Assembly (NCBI RefSeq): GCF_030341905.1
Contig: NZ_JATAAF010000027.1
Span: forward strand, 1 to 35,485
Direction of reading: 5' to 3'
DNA: 35,485 nt
From: Porticoccus sp. W117
GTDB taxonomy: Bacteria; Pseudomonadota; Gammaproteobacteria; Pseudomonadales; Porticoccaceae
The notes under the pieces are model-generated. The model had not been told where the DNA came from and did no database searches. It worked only from the letters and a program-made list of their open reading frames with translations. The translations under genes and the position numbers were made by a program. This document shows positions 1-11,271 of this stretch, piece by piece (positions within the stretch are counted from its first letter, which is position 1; the number at the start of each line of letters is the position of its first letter).

Positions 1-74
1 TGGTCGGCAGGAACTAGCTCGTCAATGCTGACGAACTCCATAGTGGACTGGGTTTGGGGGCGGTCTTTTAACAT
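1..74 (-). CDS. IS1182-type transposase, N-terminal fragment cut by the window edge
   Basis: Only about 24 codons are inside the window. They begin MLKDRPQTQSTMEF and continue VSIDELVPAD, which resembles the start of IS1182-family transposases (a short charged leader, then an EFV-x-[IL]-[DE]-[EQ]-LVP-x-[DN]H motif). The catalytic DDE residues lie beyond the edge. The start ATG (72-74) follows a TATAAT-like box (minus strand, about 80-85) very closely, so little leader is possible. The gene lies just past the rpsI terminator, in the same direction. The family call comes from one short motif and is not certain. Confidence 0.6.
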   Translation of the reverse strand, partial: MLKDRPQTQSTMEFVSIDELVPAD

Positions 75-81
75 GCCCCAT

Positions 82-112
82 TATAAAAAGTCCCCGCACG
101 AGGGCGAGGACT
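82..112 (-). terminator. Rho-independent terminator after rplM-rpsI
   Basis: Read on the minus strand, a 9-bp stem AGTCCTCGC / GCGGGGACT (one T-G wobble) closes a CCTCGT loop and is followed by TTTTTAT. It lies about 60 bp past the rpsI stop. The same T-rich tail holds the TATAAT box in front of the transposase fragment. Confidence 0.8.
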
Positions 113-125
113 TTGTCAGCAGTCT

Positions 126-149
126 GAGCCCAGGCATTTGCCTGGGCTC
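126..149. other. Perfect 11-bp hairpin between the rpsI stop and its terminator
   Basis: GAGCCCAGGCA and TGCCTGGGCTC form an 11-bp stem around two bases. There is no T-tract on the minus side, so alone it is not a classical terminator. It may protect the 3' end of the rplM-rpsI mRNA or act in tandem with the terminator at 82-112. Confidence 0.6.
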
Positions 150-174
150 TTCGATACTGCATCGCAGCGTGCAA

Positions 175-567
175 TTAACGCTTGGAGAACTGCGGACGCT
201 TACGGGCTTTGTGCAGGCCGACTTTCTTACGCTCAACCTCACGGGCGTCGCGAGTCAGGAAGCCAGCGGCACGCAGTGGGCCCCGCAGGTTTTCGTCGTA
301 TTGCAGCAGAGCGCGAGACAGGCCGTGGCGAATTGCGCCAGCCTGACCGAAGCTACCACCGCCTTTGACGGTAATTTTCAGGTCGAATTGATCCACCATT
401 TCCACTGTTTCCAGAGGCTGGCGAACGATCATACGCGCCACTTCACGGCCAAAGTACTGGTCGATGGTGCGATTGTTAATGGTGATGTTGCCGCTACCTT
501 TGCTGATGAAAACACGAGCAGAGGAGGTTTTGCGACGACCGGTACCGTAAAATTGGTTGTCTGCCAT
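175..567 (-). CDS. rpsI: Small ribosomal subunit protein S9
   Basis: Encodes ribosomal protein S9, which binds the 16S rRNA head and reaches the P-site tRNA with its C-terminal tail. The 130-residue product has the family's usual length, starts [13 protein letters not shown], carries the [16 protein letters not shown] core and ends in the basic SKR tail. An ATG two codons upstream (573) is in frame, but MADNQ matches the usual N-terminus, so 567 was chosen. It follows rplM by 13 bp, the standard L13-S9 operon. Two hairpins lie downstream. Confidence 0.97.
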   Translation of the reverse strand: MADNQFYGTGRRKTSSARVFISKGSGNITINNRTIDQYFGREVARMIVRQPLETVEMVDQFDLKITVKGGGSFGQAGAIRHGLSRALLQYDENLRGPLRAAGFLTRDAREVERKKVGLHKARKRPQFSKR

Positions 568-580
568 AATCAATCGTCCG

Positions 581-1009
581 TTAGATATTCAGTTCTTGTG
601 GCTGCTGAGCGGCGTGCGGGTGATCACTGCCAGCGTAGATCTTCAGCTTTTTGAACATCGCACGACCCAGTGGCCCTTTGGGCAGCATGCCCTTAACGGC
701 GCTCTGCAAAGTGCGCTCAGGAGCCTTGTCGATCAGTTTTTCAAAGCTGATGGATTTCAAGCCACCGGGGTAGCCGGTGTGGCTGTGGTAAATCTTGTCT
801 TTCGCCTTGTTGCCGGTAACGCGGATTTTTTCCACGTTGGTAACAACAATGTAGTCGCCGGTATCCACGTGCGGAGTGTACTCCGGCTTGTGTTTACCAC
901 GCAGACGAGTAGCGATCTCGGCAGCCAGGCGACCGAGAGTCTTGTCTGTGGCGTCAACCAAATACCAGTCGCGCTGCACAGATTCAGGTTTGGCACTAAA
1001 AGTTTTCAT
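581..1009 (-). CDS. rplM: Large ribosomal subunit protein L13
   Basis: Encodes ribosomal protein L13, an early-assembling 50S protein. The product is 142 residues, the same length as in E. coli, with [20 protein letters not shown] at the N-terminus and the GDYIVVTN and [10 protein letters not shown] motifs. The start is preceded by AGGAAAC. It is the first gene of the rplM-rpsI operon. The upstream gap (1010-1253) contains a weak hairpin and a long palindromic repeat before the 3' end of zapE, so the promoter probably lies just upstream of 1010. Confidence 0.97.
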   Translation of the reverse strand: MKTFSAKPESVQRDWYLVDATDKTLGRLAAEIATRLRGKHKPEYTPHVDTGDYIVVTNVEKIRVTGNKAKDKIYHSHTGYPGGLKSISFEKLIDKAPERTLQSAVKGMLPKGPLGRAMFKKLKIYAGSDHPHAAQQPQELNI

Positions 1010-1088
1010 TGTTTCCTGCCTATTGGCGTTCAGCCTTTGGGGTTTGAGTTCGGGGCTCGTCCCAAAAAAGAGCGCGAATACTACCGAA

Positions 1089-1128
1089 GAGAGAGGGGCA
1101 TTTCAACTGGTTTTGCCCTCTTTTTTAT
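1089..1128. terminator. Possible weak terminator hairpin upstream of rplM
   Basis: AGAGGGGCA pairs with TGCCCTCT (one bulged G) across a 13-base loop, followed on the plus strand by TTTTTT. The T-tract is on the plus strand, but the flanking genes run on the minus strand, so its job is unclear. It could end a plus-strand transcript crossing the palindrome at 1151-1248 only if that transcript came from the left, or it could be chance. Confidence 0.35.
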
Positions 1129-1150
1129 ACGCGCCGGAGGTGGCGATTTG

Positions 1151-1248
1151 CTGCGGGCGGTGCTTTACCGGACCGTATGCGACAGGGATGTCGCATACGA
1201 GCCCACAGGGAAGTGTTTACGGCGTGTCCAGTAAAGCACCGCCCGCAG
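1151..1248 (+). repeat. Palindromic repeat, copy 1 (paired ANGGAN-loop element)
   Basis: Outer arms 1151-1168 and 1231-1248 are perfect 18-bp complements, extended by GGAC/GTCC after one mismatch. Inside are two smaller hairpins. The first has an 11-bp stem with the ten-base centre ACAGGGATGT (1182-1191); the second is centred on ACAGGGAAGT (1205-1214). The core GTGTTTACGGCGTGT is shared with the copies at 14935, 19257 and 19415, while the outer arms are not. The element starts 6 bp from the zapE stop and is antisense to zapE and rplM when read on its motif strand. Confidence 0.85.
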
Positions 1249-1253
1249 GGAAT

Positions 1254-2375
1254 CTACGGCCTATGTGCCCTAGCCAAATACTCATGGGATTGCATTTCCA
1301 GCAACCGTGAGCGGGTACGCTGGAACACAAAATCCAGGTTGCCACCACCGTAAATATCTTCCAGTGGCACTTCTACCGACAACACCAACTTGACGTTGCG
1401 ATCGTAGAATTCGTCTACCATATTGATGAAGCGGCGTGCCTGATCGTCGTTGGCACGCCCCATTTGCGGTACTTTGCCCACCAGCACAGCGTGGAACTCG
1501 CGAGCAATCTCGATATAGTCGTTCTGACTACGGGGGCCATCGCAAATGGCCAGAAAATCAAACCAGACCACATCTTCAGCGATAAAGCGGGTAGAGATAT
1601 TGCGGCCTTCTACTTCTAAAAGCTGGCCTTCACAGACTTCTTCAACCGCGGGCACCAGGTCGTCAAATGCGGAGCGCAGGGCCGTTTCTGCCCCCTCATC
1701 CAGTGGCGAGTGATACAGCTCAGCGCGAGTCAGGGCACGCAAACGGTAATCCACTCCACCGTCGACATTGACCACCTCGGTATGCTCCTTCAGTAGTTTA
1801 ATGGCGGGCAGGAAGCGAGCACGCTGCAGGCCGTTCTCATAGAGGCCGTCGGGAACGATATTGGAGGTGGCCACCAGCGCCACGCCGCGCTGAAAAAGCA
1901 GTTCCAGCAATGAACCGAGGATCATGGCATCGGTGATATCGGAGACAAAGAACTCATCAAAACACAACACCCTGGCTTTGGCAGCAATATTGTCAGCGAC
2001 TTTTTCCAGGGGGTTTTTGACCCCATCCAGCTGCTTCAGCTCCTGGTGCACCATGCGCATAAAGCGGTGGAAGTGAGAGCGCATTTTGGCGTCAAAGGGC
2101 AGGCTCTCGTAGAAATTGTCCATCAGGTAGGTTTTGCCACGCCCCACACCGCCCCAGAAGTAGAGCCCGCGCTCCACCTGGATATCACCCCGGCGCTCGG
2201 CAACCCCGGACAGCCAGCGTGACAGCTTGCCCTTACCTTGTTCTTTGCGCCATTGCTTCACCAGGCGATCATAGAGATCCTGAAGCTTCTCTACCGCCTG
2301 CTGTTGAGCCGGGTCGTGGCTAAAGCCGCTGCGCTCAAGATCGTTCCGATAACGCTCCATCGGGGTTGGGTACAT
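1254..2375 (-). CDS. zapE: Cell division ATPase ZapE (AFG1-like)
   Basis: An AFG1/ZapE-family P-loop ATPase. In E. coli ZapE associates with the Z-ring during constriction, especially under low oxygen or heat. The 373-residue protein has Walker A GGVGRGKT at 75-82 and Walker B LCFDEF at 137-142, followed by the family block VSDITDAMILGSLLELLF. The ATG at 2375 has AAGAGGT about 6 bases upstream; an ATG five codons in is possible. Location beside rplM-rpsI and divergent from a zapG-like gene is common in gammaproteobacteria. The stop lies against palindromic repeat copy 1. Confidence 0.93.
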   Translation of the reverse strand: MYPTPMERYRNDLERSGFSHDPAQQQAVEKLQDLYDRLVKQWRKEQGKGKLSRWLSGVAERRGDIQVERGLYFWGGVGRGKTYLMDNFYESLPFDAKMRSHFHRFMRMVHQELKQLDGVKNPLEKVADNIAAKARVLCFDEFFVSDITDAMILGSLLELLFQRGVALVATSNIVPDGLYENGLQRARFLPAIKLLKEHTEVVNVDGGVDYRLRALTRAELYHSPLDEGAETALRSAFDDLVPAVEEVCEGQLLEVEGRNISTRFIAEDVVWFDFLAICDGPRSQNDYIEIAREFHAVLVGKVPQMGRANDDQARRFINMVDEFYDRNVKLVLSVEVPLEDIYGGGNLDFVFQRTRSRLLEMQSHEYLARAHRP

Positions 2376-2496
2376 TGACTACCTCTTTTAAATAGGTAAA
2401 AAACATTGATTCATATAAGCCGATCCGACACACTCTAGGAGTCCTTACATAAAGCGCCTGAACATCCAGACGCCGGATCAACCCAGGAGAGCACCC

Positions 2497-3003
2497 TTGA
2501 GCACCACCCTGATCATCACCGCCCTGATTTGCCTGGTCGCAGGCGCTGCTATTGGCCTGCTGCTATCACGCCTGACCAATCCAGAGCAGCAGAAGGTGCG
2601 CGAACTGGAAGGCAAACTGCAGCAGGCAGAGAACAGCCTCAAGGGCTACCAGCAGGAAGTGACCGAGCATTTTATCCAAACCTCAGGCCTGATCAACAAC
2701 CTCACTCAAAGTTACAAGGCTGTGCATGAACATATGGCCAGCAGTGCCATGCACCTGGCCAACCCGGACATCAGCCGCCAGCTGGTCAATGCCGGTACCG
2801 GCAAACTGACCGATAACCGCGACGAAGCGCTGTCAGAAACCCCTCCTGAGCCCCCTAAAGACTACGCTCCCAAAGCGCCCGGCGGCATCCTGAGTGAAGA
2901 ATATGGCCTGAAGGACGATTACGGCATTGAAGCCCGCCCCGACCATCAGGTGGCCAACGACGAAGACGACAGCGAAGATGACCCCACACTGCGGGCTGTA
3001 TAA
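2497..3003 (+). CDS. zapG: YhcB/ZapG-like membrane-anchored coiled-coil protein (DUF1043)
   Basis: 168 residues with one N-terminal membrane span (about 5-25, LIITALICLVAGAAIGLLLS), then a charged coiled coil (about 28-60) with the family-typical ETxHFxxT[SA]xLxxxLxxxYxxxxxHL-like segment, here VTEHFIQTSGLINNL and QSYKAVHEHM, and an acidic tail. YhcB/ZapG links cell division and envelope growth in E. coli. The start is TTG at 2497, chosen because AGGAGA lies 6 bases upstream and no ATG fits. It is divergent from zapE and 22 bp upstream of degS. Confidence 0.8.
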   Translation: MSTTLIITALICLVAGAAIGLLLSRLTNPEQQKVRELEGKLQQAENSLKGYQQEVTEHFIQTSGLINNLTQSYKAVHEHMASSAMHLANPDISRQLVNAGTGKLTDNRDEALSETPPEPPKDYAPKAPGGILSEEYGLKDDYGIEARPDHQVANDEDDSEDDPTLRAV

Positions 3004-3025
3004 CGCCTGACTTACCCTGGTTTCC

Positions 3026-5373
<2,348 letters not shown>

Positions 5374-5415
5374 TTAACCAACTTATTTCTCAAAACGAGG
5401 TAATACTCGGTGGTC

Positions 5416-5567
5416 GCACGTCTGACGTCGCACGACGCACGCTAAAAGCGCCATTCTGTGTAGGTCGGGCTTTAACCCGACAACGGCAGCCATCTGAAGC
5501 ACCGAGGGTGTCGGCCTGAAGGCCGACCTACAGGGTGCTTGGTTTTAGCGTGCGACATCAGACGTGC
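5416..5567. repeat. Nested palindromic repeat between obgE and rpmA
   Basis: Outer arms 5416-5447 and 5543-5567 are complementary over about 25 bp, with one transition and a 7-base insertion (GACGCAC) in the left arm. Inside lies an inverted pair of the widespread GTAGGTCGG-CTTTA-CCGAC type (5459-5482 and 5509-5532). The shape, a REP pair within longer arms, suggests a MITE-like or REP-derived element. It fills most of the 296-bp gap between obgE and rpmA; no gene is visible there. Confidence 0.8.
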
Positions 5568-5613
5568 AGCCTACCAATCATCAAGCTCATACGGAAAGCA
5601 TAATGCAACGGCA

Positions 5614-5642
5614 CAAAAAAAGCCCCGCGAGGGGGCTTTTTT
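5614..5642 (-). terminator. Terminator of the rplU-rpmA operon
   Basis: AAAAAAAGCCCC and GGGGGCTTTTTT form a GC stem with A and T flanks, so it works in both directions. It lies about 22 bp past the rpmA stop and separates the ribosomal operon from obgE. Confidence 0.85.
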
Positions 5643-5663
5643 AAGTAGAGATGCAGGCCTTAA

Positions 5664-5921
5664 TCAGGCAGTAACAATCTCTACGTATTTGCGGTTCTTG
5701 TCACCACGAGTGGTGAACTGCACCTTGCCCTCAGCTTTGGCGAACAGGGTGTGGTCGCGACCCATACCAACGTTGTCACCAGCGTGGAACTTGGTACCGC
5801 GCTGACGCACGATAATGCTGCCCGCAGAAATGGTTTCGCCGCCGAAGCGCTTGACGCCGAGGCGTTTACTTTCTGAATCCCGTCCGTTCCGGGTACTACC
5901 ACCAGCTTTCTTGTGAGCCAT
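5664..5921 (-). CDS. rpmA: Large ribosomal subunit protein L27
   Basis: Encodes L27, which reaches the peptidyl transferase centre with its N-terminal tail. The 85-residue product has the full family length, starts [20 protein letters not shown] and contains [16 protein letters not shown]. It follows rplU by 24 bp and is closed by the terminator at 5614-5642. Confidence 0.97.
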   Translation of the reverse strand: MAHKKAGGSTRNGRDSESKRLGVKRFGGETISAGSIIVRQRGTKFHAGDNVGMGRDHTLFAKAEGKVQFTTRGDKNRKYVEIVTA

Positions 5922-5945
5922 GATCCAGTCTCCTAAAAACTTATA

Positions 5946-6260
5946 TTAACCAGCATTAATGCCAGTGATTTTCACCTCAGTGAACCACTGACGGTGGCCC
6001 ATCTGCTTGCGGTGGTGCTTGCGGCGCTTGAACTTGATGATGCTCACCTTGTCGCCACGACCGTGAGCCAGAACCTCTGCACTCACTTTAGCACCGTCTA
6101 CCACAGGGGCGCCGATGTTGATGTTTTCGCCGTCGGCAACCATCAGAACTTCGTCGAAATCGATGGATTCACCAGTGGCCACTTCCAGCTTTTCCAGGCG
6201 AAGGGTTTCACCTTCCTGGACGCGATGCTGCTTACCACCGCTTGCAATAACTGCGTACAT
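5946..6260 (-). CDS. rplU: Large ribosomal subunit protein L21
   Basis: Encodes L21, a 23S rRNA-binding protein. [20 protein letters not shown] is the usual N-terminus, giving 104 residues. An in-frame ATG four codons upstream (6272) would add MEQF and was not used. The C-terminal half has the [19 protein letters not shown]-binding segment. First gene of rplU-rpmA, divergent from ispB, the common gammaproteobacterial arrangement. Confidence 0.96.
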   Translation of the reverse strand: MYAVIASGGKQHRVQEGETLRLEKLEVATGESIDFDEVLMVADGENINIGAPVVDGAKVSAEVLAHGRGDKVSIIKFKRRKHHRKQMGHRQWFTEVKITGINAG

Positions 6261-6456
6261 AAACTGCTCCAAATTTGCTGCATTTGGGCCAACTTAATGC
6301 ACGCTCTTGGTTATTACCTATGTGTAAGGTAAGCAAGAAAGTCGTCTTAAAAGCCGAGCCCCAGATTCGAGGGCGGCAATTGTACGGAAATCGCCCATGG
6401 GCCGCAAGGCCAAATTTGCGCTTATTTTACCCGCTGGTTACACCCTTTCCACACCC

Positions 6457-6485
6457 TTGACACCTCAAATAACCGCACCTAGGAT
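6457..6485 (+). promoter_or_regulatory. Sigma70-type promoter for ispB
   Basis: TTGACA (6457-6462), a 17-base spacer and TAGGAT (6480-6485). The -35 is perfect and the -10 matches 4 of 6. It lies 44 bp before the ispB start. The rest of the 268-bp rplU-ispB gap shows no gene; the rplU promoter must also be here, but I could not place it. Confidence 0.55.
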
Positions 6486-6528
6486 TCCAGCCCCACTCAC
6501 TCCTATATATTAAGGAAGCCACTGGCCC

Positions 6529-7491
6529 ATGCTGCCCTTCCACCGCGCCGTAGAAAGCGACTTTCTGGCGGTTAACGATCTGATCATCAATCAACTGCAC
6601 TCAGACGTGGGTCTGGTGGAAAACATCGGCCAGTACATTGTGGATGCTGGCGGCAAGCGCCTGCGCCCCTTGCTTGTATTGCTTGCAGCCAATGCCTGCG
6701 GTTATCAGGGCAAACGCCATGTGGAACTGGCGGCGATTATTGAATTTATCCACACAGCTACTCTGCTGCACGATGATGTGGTGGATACGTCCGACATGCG
6801 CCGCGGTCGCGCTACAGCCAACGCCCGCTGGGGCAACGCCCCCAGCGTGCTGGTGGGGGATTTCTTGTACTCCCGAGCCTTTCAGATGCTGGTGGCTATT
6901 GGTGATATGGAGATTATGTCCATCCTGGCAGATACCACCAACCTGATTTCCGAGGGAGAGGTGCAACAGCTGATCAACGCCGGCAACCCGGACATCAGCG
7001 AGGCAGATTACTTTGAAGTCATCCGCAAAAAAACCGCCCAACTGTTTGAAGCCGCCGCCCAAGCCGGAGCGGTGCTAGCCACTGAAAATTCACAACAGCG
7101 CGAAGCCATGAAGCTCTACGGCCGCCACCTGGGCTTGGCCTTTCAATTAGTAGACGATGCGCTGGACTACCAGGGCAACGCGGAGGAACTGGGTAAAAAC
7201 GTCGGCGACGACCTGGCGGAAGGTAAACCCACCCTCCCCCTGCTGGCCGCCATGCGTCTGGGCAACGACCAACAGGCCGCCACCATTCGCGAAGCCATTA
7301 AAGAAGCGCAATTGGACAAACTGGAACAGGTTGTGGAGATTGTTAAACAGACTGGTGCGTTGGACTACACCATGGAGAAGGCGCAGCAGCAGGTGGACAC
7401 CGCCAAGCAACAGTTGTCACAACTGCCGGATTCACCCTTACTCAAGACTCTGGAAGAGCTGGTGAATTTTTCTATCGCTAGAACTTACTGA
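6529..7491 (+). CDS. ispB: Octaprenyl/polyprenyl diphosphate synthase
   Basis: A trans-prenyltransferase that extends farnesyl diphosphate with isopentenyl diphosphate to make the quinone side chain. 320 residues with the KRLRP substrate motif (43-47), first Asp-rich motif DDVVD (82-86, within LLHDDVVDTSDMRRG) and second Asp-rich motif DDALD (209-213). Divergent position from rplU-rpmA supports IspB rather than another chain-length enzyme. AAGGAAG lies about 11 bases before the ATG, slightly far. The end of the gene runs into the homopolymer palindrome at 7493-7579. Confidence 0.93.
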   Translation: MLPFHRAVESDFLAVNDLIINQLHSDVGLVENIGQYIVDAGGKRLRPLLVLLAANACGYQGKRHVELAAIIEFIHTATLLHDDVVDTSDMRRGRATANARWGNAPSVLVGDFLYSRAFQMLVAIGDMEIMSILADTTNLISEGEVQQLINAGNPDISEADYFEVIRKKTAQLFEAAAQAGAVLATENSQQREAMKLYGRHLGLAFQLVDDALDYQGNAEELGKNVGDDLAEGKPTLPLLAAMRLGNDQQAATIREAIKEAQLDKLEQVVEIVKQTGALDYTMEKAQQQVDTAKQQLSQLPDSPLLKTLEELVNFSIARTY

Positions 7492-7492
7492 C

Positions 7493-7577
<85 letters not shown>

Positions 7578-7579
<2 letters not shown>

Positions 7580-8945
7580 ATTTCCGAATCACCGCCAACA
7601 ACTCCGCCGTTTTCTCCCGCATCAATTCAGGATTCCCTCGACTCTCAACATTGAGCCTTACCACCGGCTCGGTGTTTGACATACGCACATTGAAACGCCA
7701 TTCGCCCATATCCAGGCTCAAACCGTCGGTGCGATCTTCCGCTTTTGCCTGGGAACCATAGCGCTCAGTAAGTTCTGCCAATACGGCTTCGGTGTTCTGG
7801 ATGCGGCTGTTGATTTCACCACTGCACGGATAGGCTTTTTGGCACTCGGCCACCAGCTGCGACAGTGTCTTGCCACTTTGACTGACAATTTCCGCTACCA
7901 GCAGCCAGGGGATCATACCGCTGTCGCAATAAGCAAAATCCCGGAAGTAGTGGTGGGCGCTCATCTCGCCGCCGTAAATGGCGTCATGATCGCGCATGCA
8001 TTGTTTGATAAAGGCGTGGCCGGTTTTGGTGAGTACCGGGGTGCCACCCAGGCGATTGGCCACGTCGATGGTATTCCAGGTAAGGCGAGGGTCATGAACA
8101 ATAGAACCGCTGCCGTGTTTATTTAGAAAGCTCTCAGCGAGCAAACCGACCAGGTAGTAACCCTCAACAAAATCGCCGTTTTCATCAAAAAAGAAGCAAC
8201 GATCGAAATCGCCGTCCCAGGCAATACCTAAATCCGCACCTTGCTGGCGAACCTGGTCGGCGGTAGCAGCGCGGTTTTCTTCCAGTAATGGATTAGGCAC
8301 ACCGTTGGGAAAGTTGCCGTCCGGCTGATGGTGTACCTTGATAAATTCAAACGGCAGATGCGGTTCCAGCAAGTCCACCACCGAACCGGCACCACCATTG
8401 CCCGCATTGACCACCAGCTTCAGGGGCTTCAGCTGGCTGTGATCCACGTAGCCTCGCAGGTGTTCAATATAGGCGGTTTTATCCTGATCGTGTGCCAAGG
8501 TGCCCAAAACATCGGTATCGGCAAACTGGTTTTGCTCAGCCAGGGCTTTGATATCCAGCAAGCCGTTATCCCCGGAGATCGGCTTGGATTGCTCACGCAC
8601 AAACTTCATGCCGTTGTAATCCATGGGGTTGTGGCTGGCGGTCACCACAATACCGCCATCAAAGTTGCCATAAGACGTAGCGAAGTAGATTTCCTCCGTG
8701 CCGCACTGGCCGATATGGGTGACGTTGACGCCCCCTTCCCGCAAACCCTGAATCAGGGCATTGCACAATTCCGGGCTGGTCAGGCGGATATCGTGTCCCA
8801 CCACCATCCGTTTGGCATCCAAAAATTGCGCAGTGGCACGACCGATGCGGTAAGCAACGTCGGTATTCAGCTCATCGGGCACACGGCCGCGCACATCATA
8901 GGCTTTAAAACAATTGATCGCTTGTTGCTCCATCACCTCAGACAT
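7578..8945 (-). CDS. manB: Phosphomannomutase, CpsG/ManB type
   Basis: Converts mannose-6-phosphate to mannose-1-phosphate for GDP-mannose and exopolysaccharide or LPS synthesis. 455 residues of the alpha-D-phosphohexomutase fold: phosphoserine loop TASHNP with Ser104, the CGTEEIYFATS segment typical of CpsG, a DGDFDR metal-binding loop near residue 248, and a C-terminal phosphate-binding RMSNTEP motif. Its ATG overlaps the galU stop (ATGTCTGA, 8 bases), so the two are translationally coupled. An AlgC-type dual phosphoglucomutase role is possible, but the CGTEEIYFAT signature favours CpsG. Confidence 0.88.
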
Positions 8946-9789
8946 GAGTCACCTGGTCGTTATCCTTGCAGTAAAAATTCTCGTAGACGTAATTGGTGGC
9001 CTGCACATAGCCATCCACACTGCCGCAATCGAAGCGTTTGCCTTTAAATTTGTACGCCAGCACATCGCCGCGGCGAGCCTGTTCCAGCAGGGCGTCGGTA
9101 ATCTGGATTTCCCCCCCTTTGCCCGGCTTGGTGTAACGCAGGATATTGAATATGTCCGGGGTCAGCACATAGCGGCCAATAATGGCCATATTGCTGGGCG
9201 CGTCTTCTTTGGCGGGTTTTTCCACCATGTCATTGACCTGGTAAAGACCCGGCTCGATTTCTTCACCGGCAATCACACCAAATTTAGAGACATCCTCGTC
9301 GGGCACCTCTTCAATCGCCACCACACTCTTGCCGGTGCGGCGGTAAATCTCCACCAATTGAGCCATCACCCCTTTGCCGCCCTCACCAATACAGAAGTCA
9401 TCCGCAAGAATCACTCCACAGGGTTCGTAGCCAATCAGACGCTCACCGGTGAGAATGGCGTGCCCCAAGCCTTTCATTTCCCGCTGGCGGGTAAACGAGA
9501 AGCTGCCGTTTTCAATCACGTGGCGAATACTTTGCAGGTATTCCTCTTTGGAGGTGCCGGATATCTGATGCTCCAGCTCGTAGTTAGTATCGAAGTGATC
9601 TTCAATAGCGCGCTTGCCGCGGCCGGTAACAAAACCGATTTCGTGAAGCCCCGCATCCATGGCCTCCTCAACCCCGTACTGCACCAGGGGGCGATTGACG
9701 ATAGGCAGCATTTCCTTGGGCATGGACTTGGTCGCGGGCAGGAAGCGGGTTCCGTAACCCGCAACCGGGAATAGGCATTTTCTTATCAT
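8938..9789 (-). CDS. galU: UTP-glucose-1-phosphate uridylyltransferase
   Basis: Makes UDP-glucose for LPS, glycans and trehalose. The 283-residue protein has the nucleotidyltransferase signature GYGTRFLPATKSMPKEMLP near the N-terminus, then FVTGRGKRAIEDHFD and the ILADDFC active-site block. The start at 9789 was chosen over the longer frame (9819) because AAGGAA lies 7 bases upstream and MIRKCLFPVAG fits the family. First gene of the galU-manB pair. Confidence 0.94.
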   Translation of the reverse strand: MIRKCLFPVAGYGTRFLPATKSMPKEMLPIVNRPLVQYGVEEAMDAGLHEIGFVTGRGKRAIEDHFDTNYELEHQISGTSKEEYLQSIRHVIENGSFSFTRQREMKGLGHAILTGERLIGYEPCGVILADDFCIGEGGKGVMAQLVEIYRRTGKSVVAIEEVPDEDVSKFGVIAGEEIEPGLYQVNDMVEKPAKEDAPSNMAIIGRYVLTPDIFNILRYTKPGKGGEIQITDALLEQARRGDVLAYKFKGKRFDCGSVDGYVQATNYVYENFYCKDNDQVTHV

Positions 9790-9896
9790 GGTTATTTCCT
9801 TGCTGGTTCCACAGAGCAACGTGTAAAAGCCGTATTATGAGGCCATCAAGGGGTTGTGCACAGCCCGAATAGCCTCTACGGGCTACGACTGGTCGG

Positions 9897-9925
9897 TTAA
9901 CAAGCGCAGGGGCATCAAGTACAAT
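9897..9925 (+). promoter_or_regulatory. Sigma70-type promoter for fabB
   Basis: TTAACA (9897-9902), 17-base spacer, TACAAT (9920-9925); each box matches 5 of 6. The -35 lies within GTTAACAAGCGC, which resembles one half of the DesT/FabR operators known upstream of fab genes in other gammaproteobacteria. The second half is not evident, so regulation is only a suggestion. Confidence 0.6.
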
Positions 9926-9968
9926 GCGCAAACACTTATCCACTACTTCCCGGGCATTGAGGTAACGT

Positions 9969-11186
9969 ATGAAACGCGCTGTCATTACCGGCATGGGCAT
10001 CGTCTCCCCGTTGGGCAACGATCTCGAATCCGTCACCAACTCTCTGCGAGACGGCACGTCTGGCATTCACTACAAAGAAGAATACAAAGAGCTGGGGCTG
10101 CGCAGTCATGTGGCCGGGCGCGTCGATATCGACCTGAATGAACACATCGACCGCAAGAGCATGCGCTTTATGGGCAAGCCCGCTGGTTACGGCTATGTGG
10201 CCATGCAGCAAGCCATTGAAAACTCCGGCCTCAGTGAAGACCAGGTATCCAACCCGCGCACCGGCATTATTATGGCGTCCGGTGGATTTTCCGGTGACAA
10301 GTTTATTGAGGCGGTGGACACCATGCGCACCAAAGGCGTCAAGCGCATGGGCCCGTACCGGGTAACCCAGATTATGGGCAACACCGTGTCAGCCTGTCTG
10401 GCGACACCGTTCAAAATCAAAGGGGTTAATTACTCCATCACCTCTGCCTGTGCCACCAGCGCGCACTGCATCGGCGCAGCGGTTGAGCAGATTCAACTGG
10501 GCAAACAGGATGTAATTTTTGCCGGCGGAGGCGAAGAAGAACACTGGTCCATGGCCGCCATGTTCGACGCCATGGGCGCATTGACCACCAAATACAACGA
10601 CAATCCGCAAAAAGCCTCCCGCGCCTACGACGCGGATCGCGACGGTTTCACCATCTCCTGCGGCGGTGGCTGCGTGGTGGTGGAAGAGCTGGAGCACGCC
10701 CTGGCGCGGGGCGCCAACATCATCGCCGAAATCGTTGGCTACGGCGCCACCTCCGACGGCTACGACATGGTAGCTCCCTCCGGTGAAGGCGCGGTTCGTT
10801 GCATGCAGCAGGCTCTGGAAGCCGTTGACTGCGAAGTGGATTACATCAACACCCACGGCACCAGCACGCCGGTTGGCGATACTCAGGAGCTTCAGGCCAT
10901 CAGCGAAGCCTTTGGTGATAACGTGCCGAAAATCAGCTCCACCAAATCTCTTACCGGCCACGCCCTGGGCGCTGCTGGTGTTCACGAAGCGATCTATTCA
11001 CTGCTGATGCTGCAGAACGACTTTATCTGCGCCTCTGCCAATATCGACAACCTGGACGAAAAAGCCGCCCACCTGCCGGTGGTGTGCGAGCGTATCGACA
11101 ATGCGGGTATCAACACCGTAATGTCCAATAGCTTTGGCTTTGGCGGCACCAATGCGGCGTTGGTGATGCAACGATATAAGGCGTAA
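9969..11186 (+). CDS. fabB: 3-oxoacyl-ACP synthase I
   Basis: Condensing enzyme that elongates acyl-ACP, including the unsaturated branch after FabA. 405 residues, usual for FabB, with nucleophile Cys161 in TSACATS and the two active-site histidines His296 ([11 protein letters not shown]) and His331 ([10 protein letters not shown]), plus [11 protein letters not shown] at the C-terminus. The Cys-His-His triad and the [14 protein letters not shown]-terminus indicate FabB rather than FabF. fabA, usually adjacent in Pseudomonas-like genomes, is not next to it here. A bidirectional terminator follows. Confidence 0.95.
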   Translation: MKRAVITGMGIVSPLGNDLESVTNSLRDGTSGIHYKEEYKELGLRSHVAGRVDIDLNEHIDRKSMRFMGKPAGYGYVAMQQAIENSGLSEDQVSNPRTGIIMASGGFSGDKFIEAVDTMRTKGVKRMGPYRVTQIMGNTVSACLATPFKIKGVNYSITSACATSAHCIGAAVEQIQLGKQDVIFAGGGEEEHWSMAAMFDAMGALTTKYNDNPQKASRAYDADRDGFTISCGGGCVVVEELEHALARGANIIAEIVGYGATSDGYDMVAPSGEGAVRCMQQALEAVDCEVDYINTHGTSTPVGDTQELQAISEAFGDNVPKISSTKSLTGHALGAAGVHEAIYSLLMLQNDFICASANIDNLDEKAAHLPVVCERIDNAGINTVMSNSFGFGGTNAALVMQRYKA

Positions 11187-11221
11187 GACAGCAGAACCTA
11201 AAATCTCAGGTTTTACTTCAC

Positions 11222-11251
11222 AAAAAAATCCGCTCTAGTAGCGGATTTTTT
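11222..11251. terminator. Bidirectional terminator between fabB and the SpeE-like gene
   Basis: ATCCGCT and AGCGGAT close a CTAGT loop, with seven A before and six T after, so it serves both convergent genes. Confidence 0.85.
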
Positions 11252-11271
11252 GTGTCTCTCATTTCTCTTTT

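Noticed and set aside
1130-1310. Open frames across the palindromes giving peptides such as YATGMSHTSPQGS and YATGKSHPSLHGR
   Set aside because: The similar peptides at several places come from the shared repeat DNA, not from a protein family. The frames run antisense or out of context.
9891-9912. DesT/FabR operator upstream of fabB
   Set aside because: Only one half resembles the known operator (TTAACAAGCGC); no symmetric partner was found, so it is not listed as a site.
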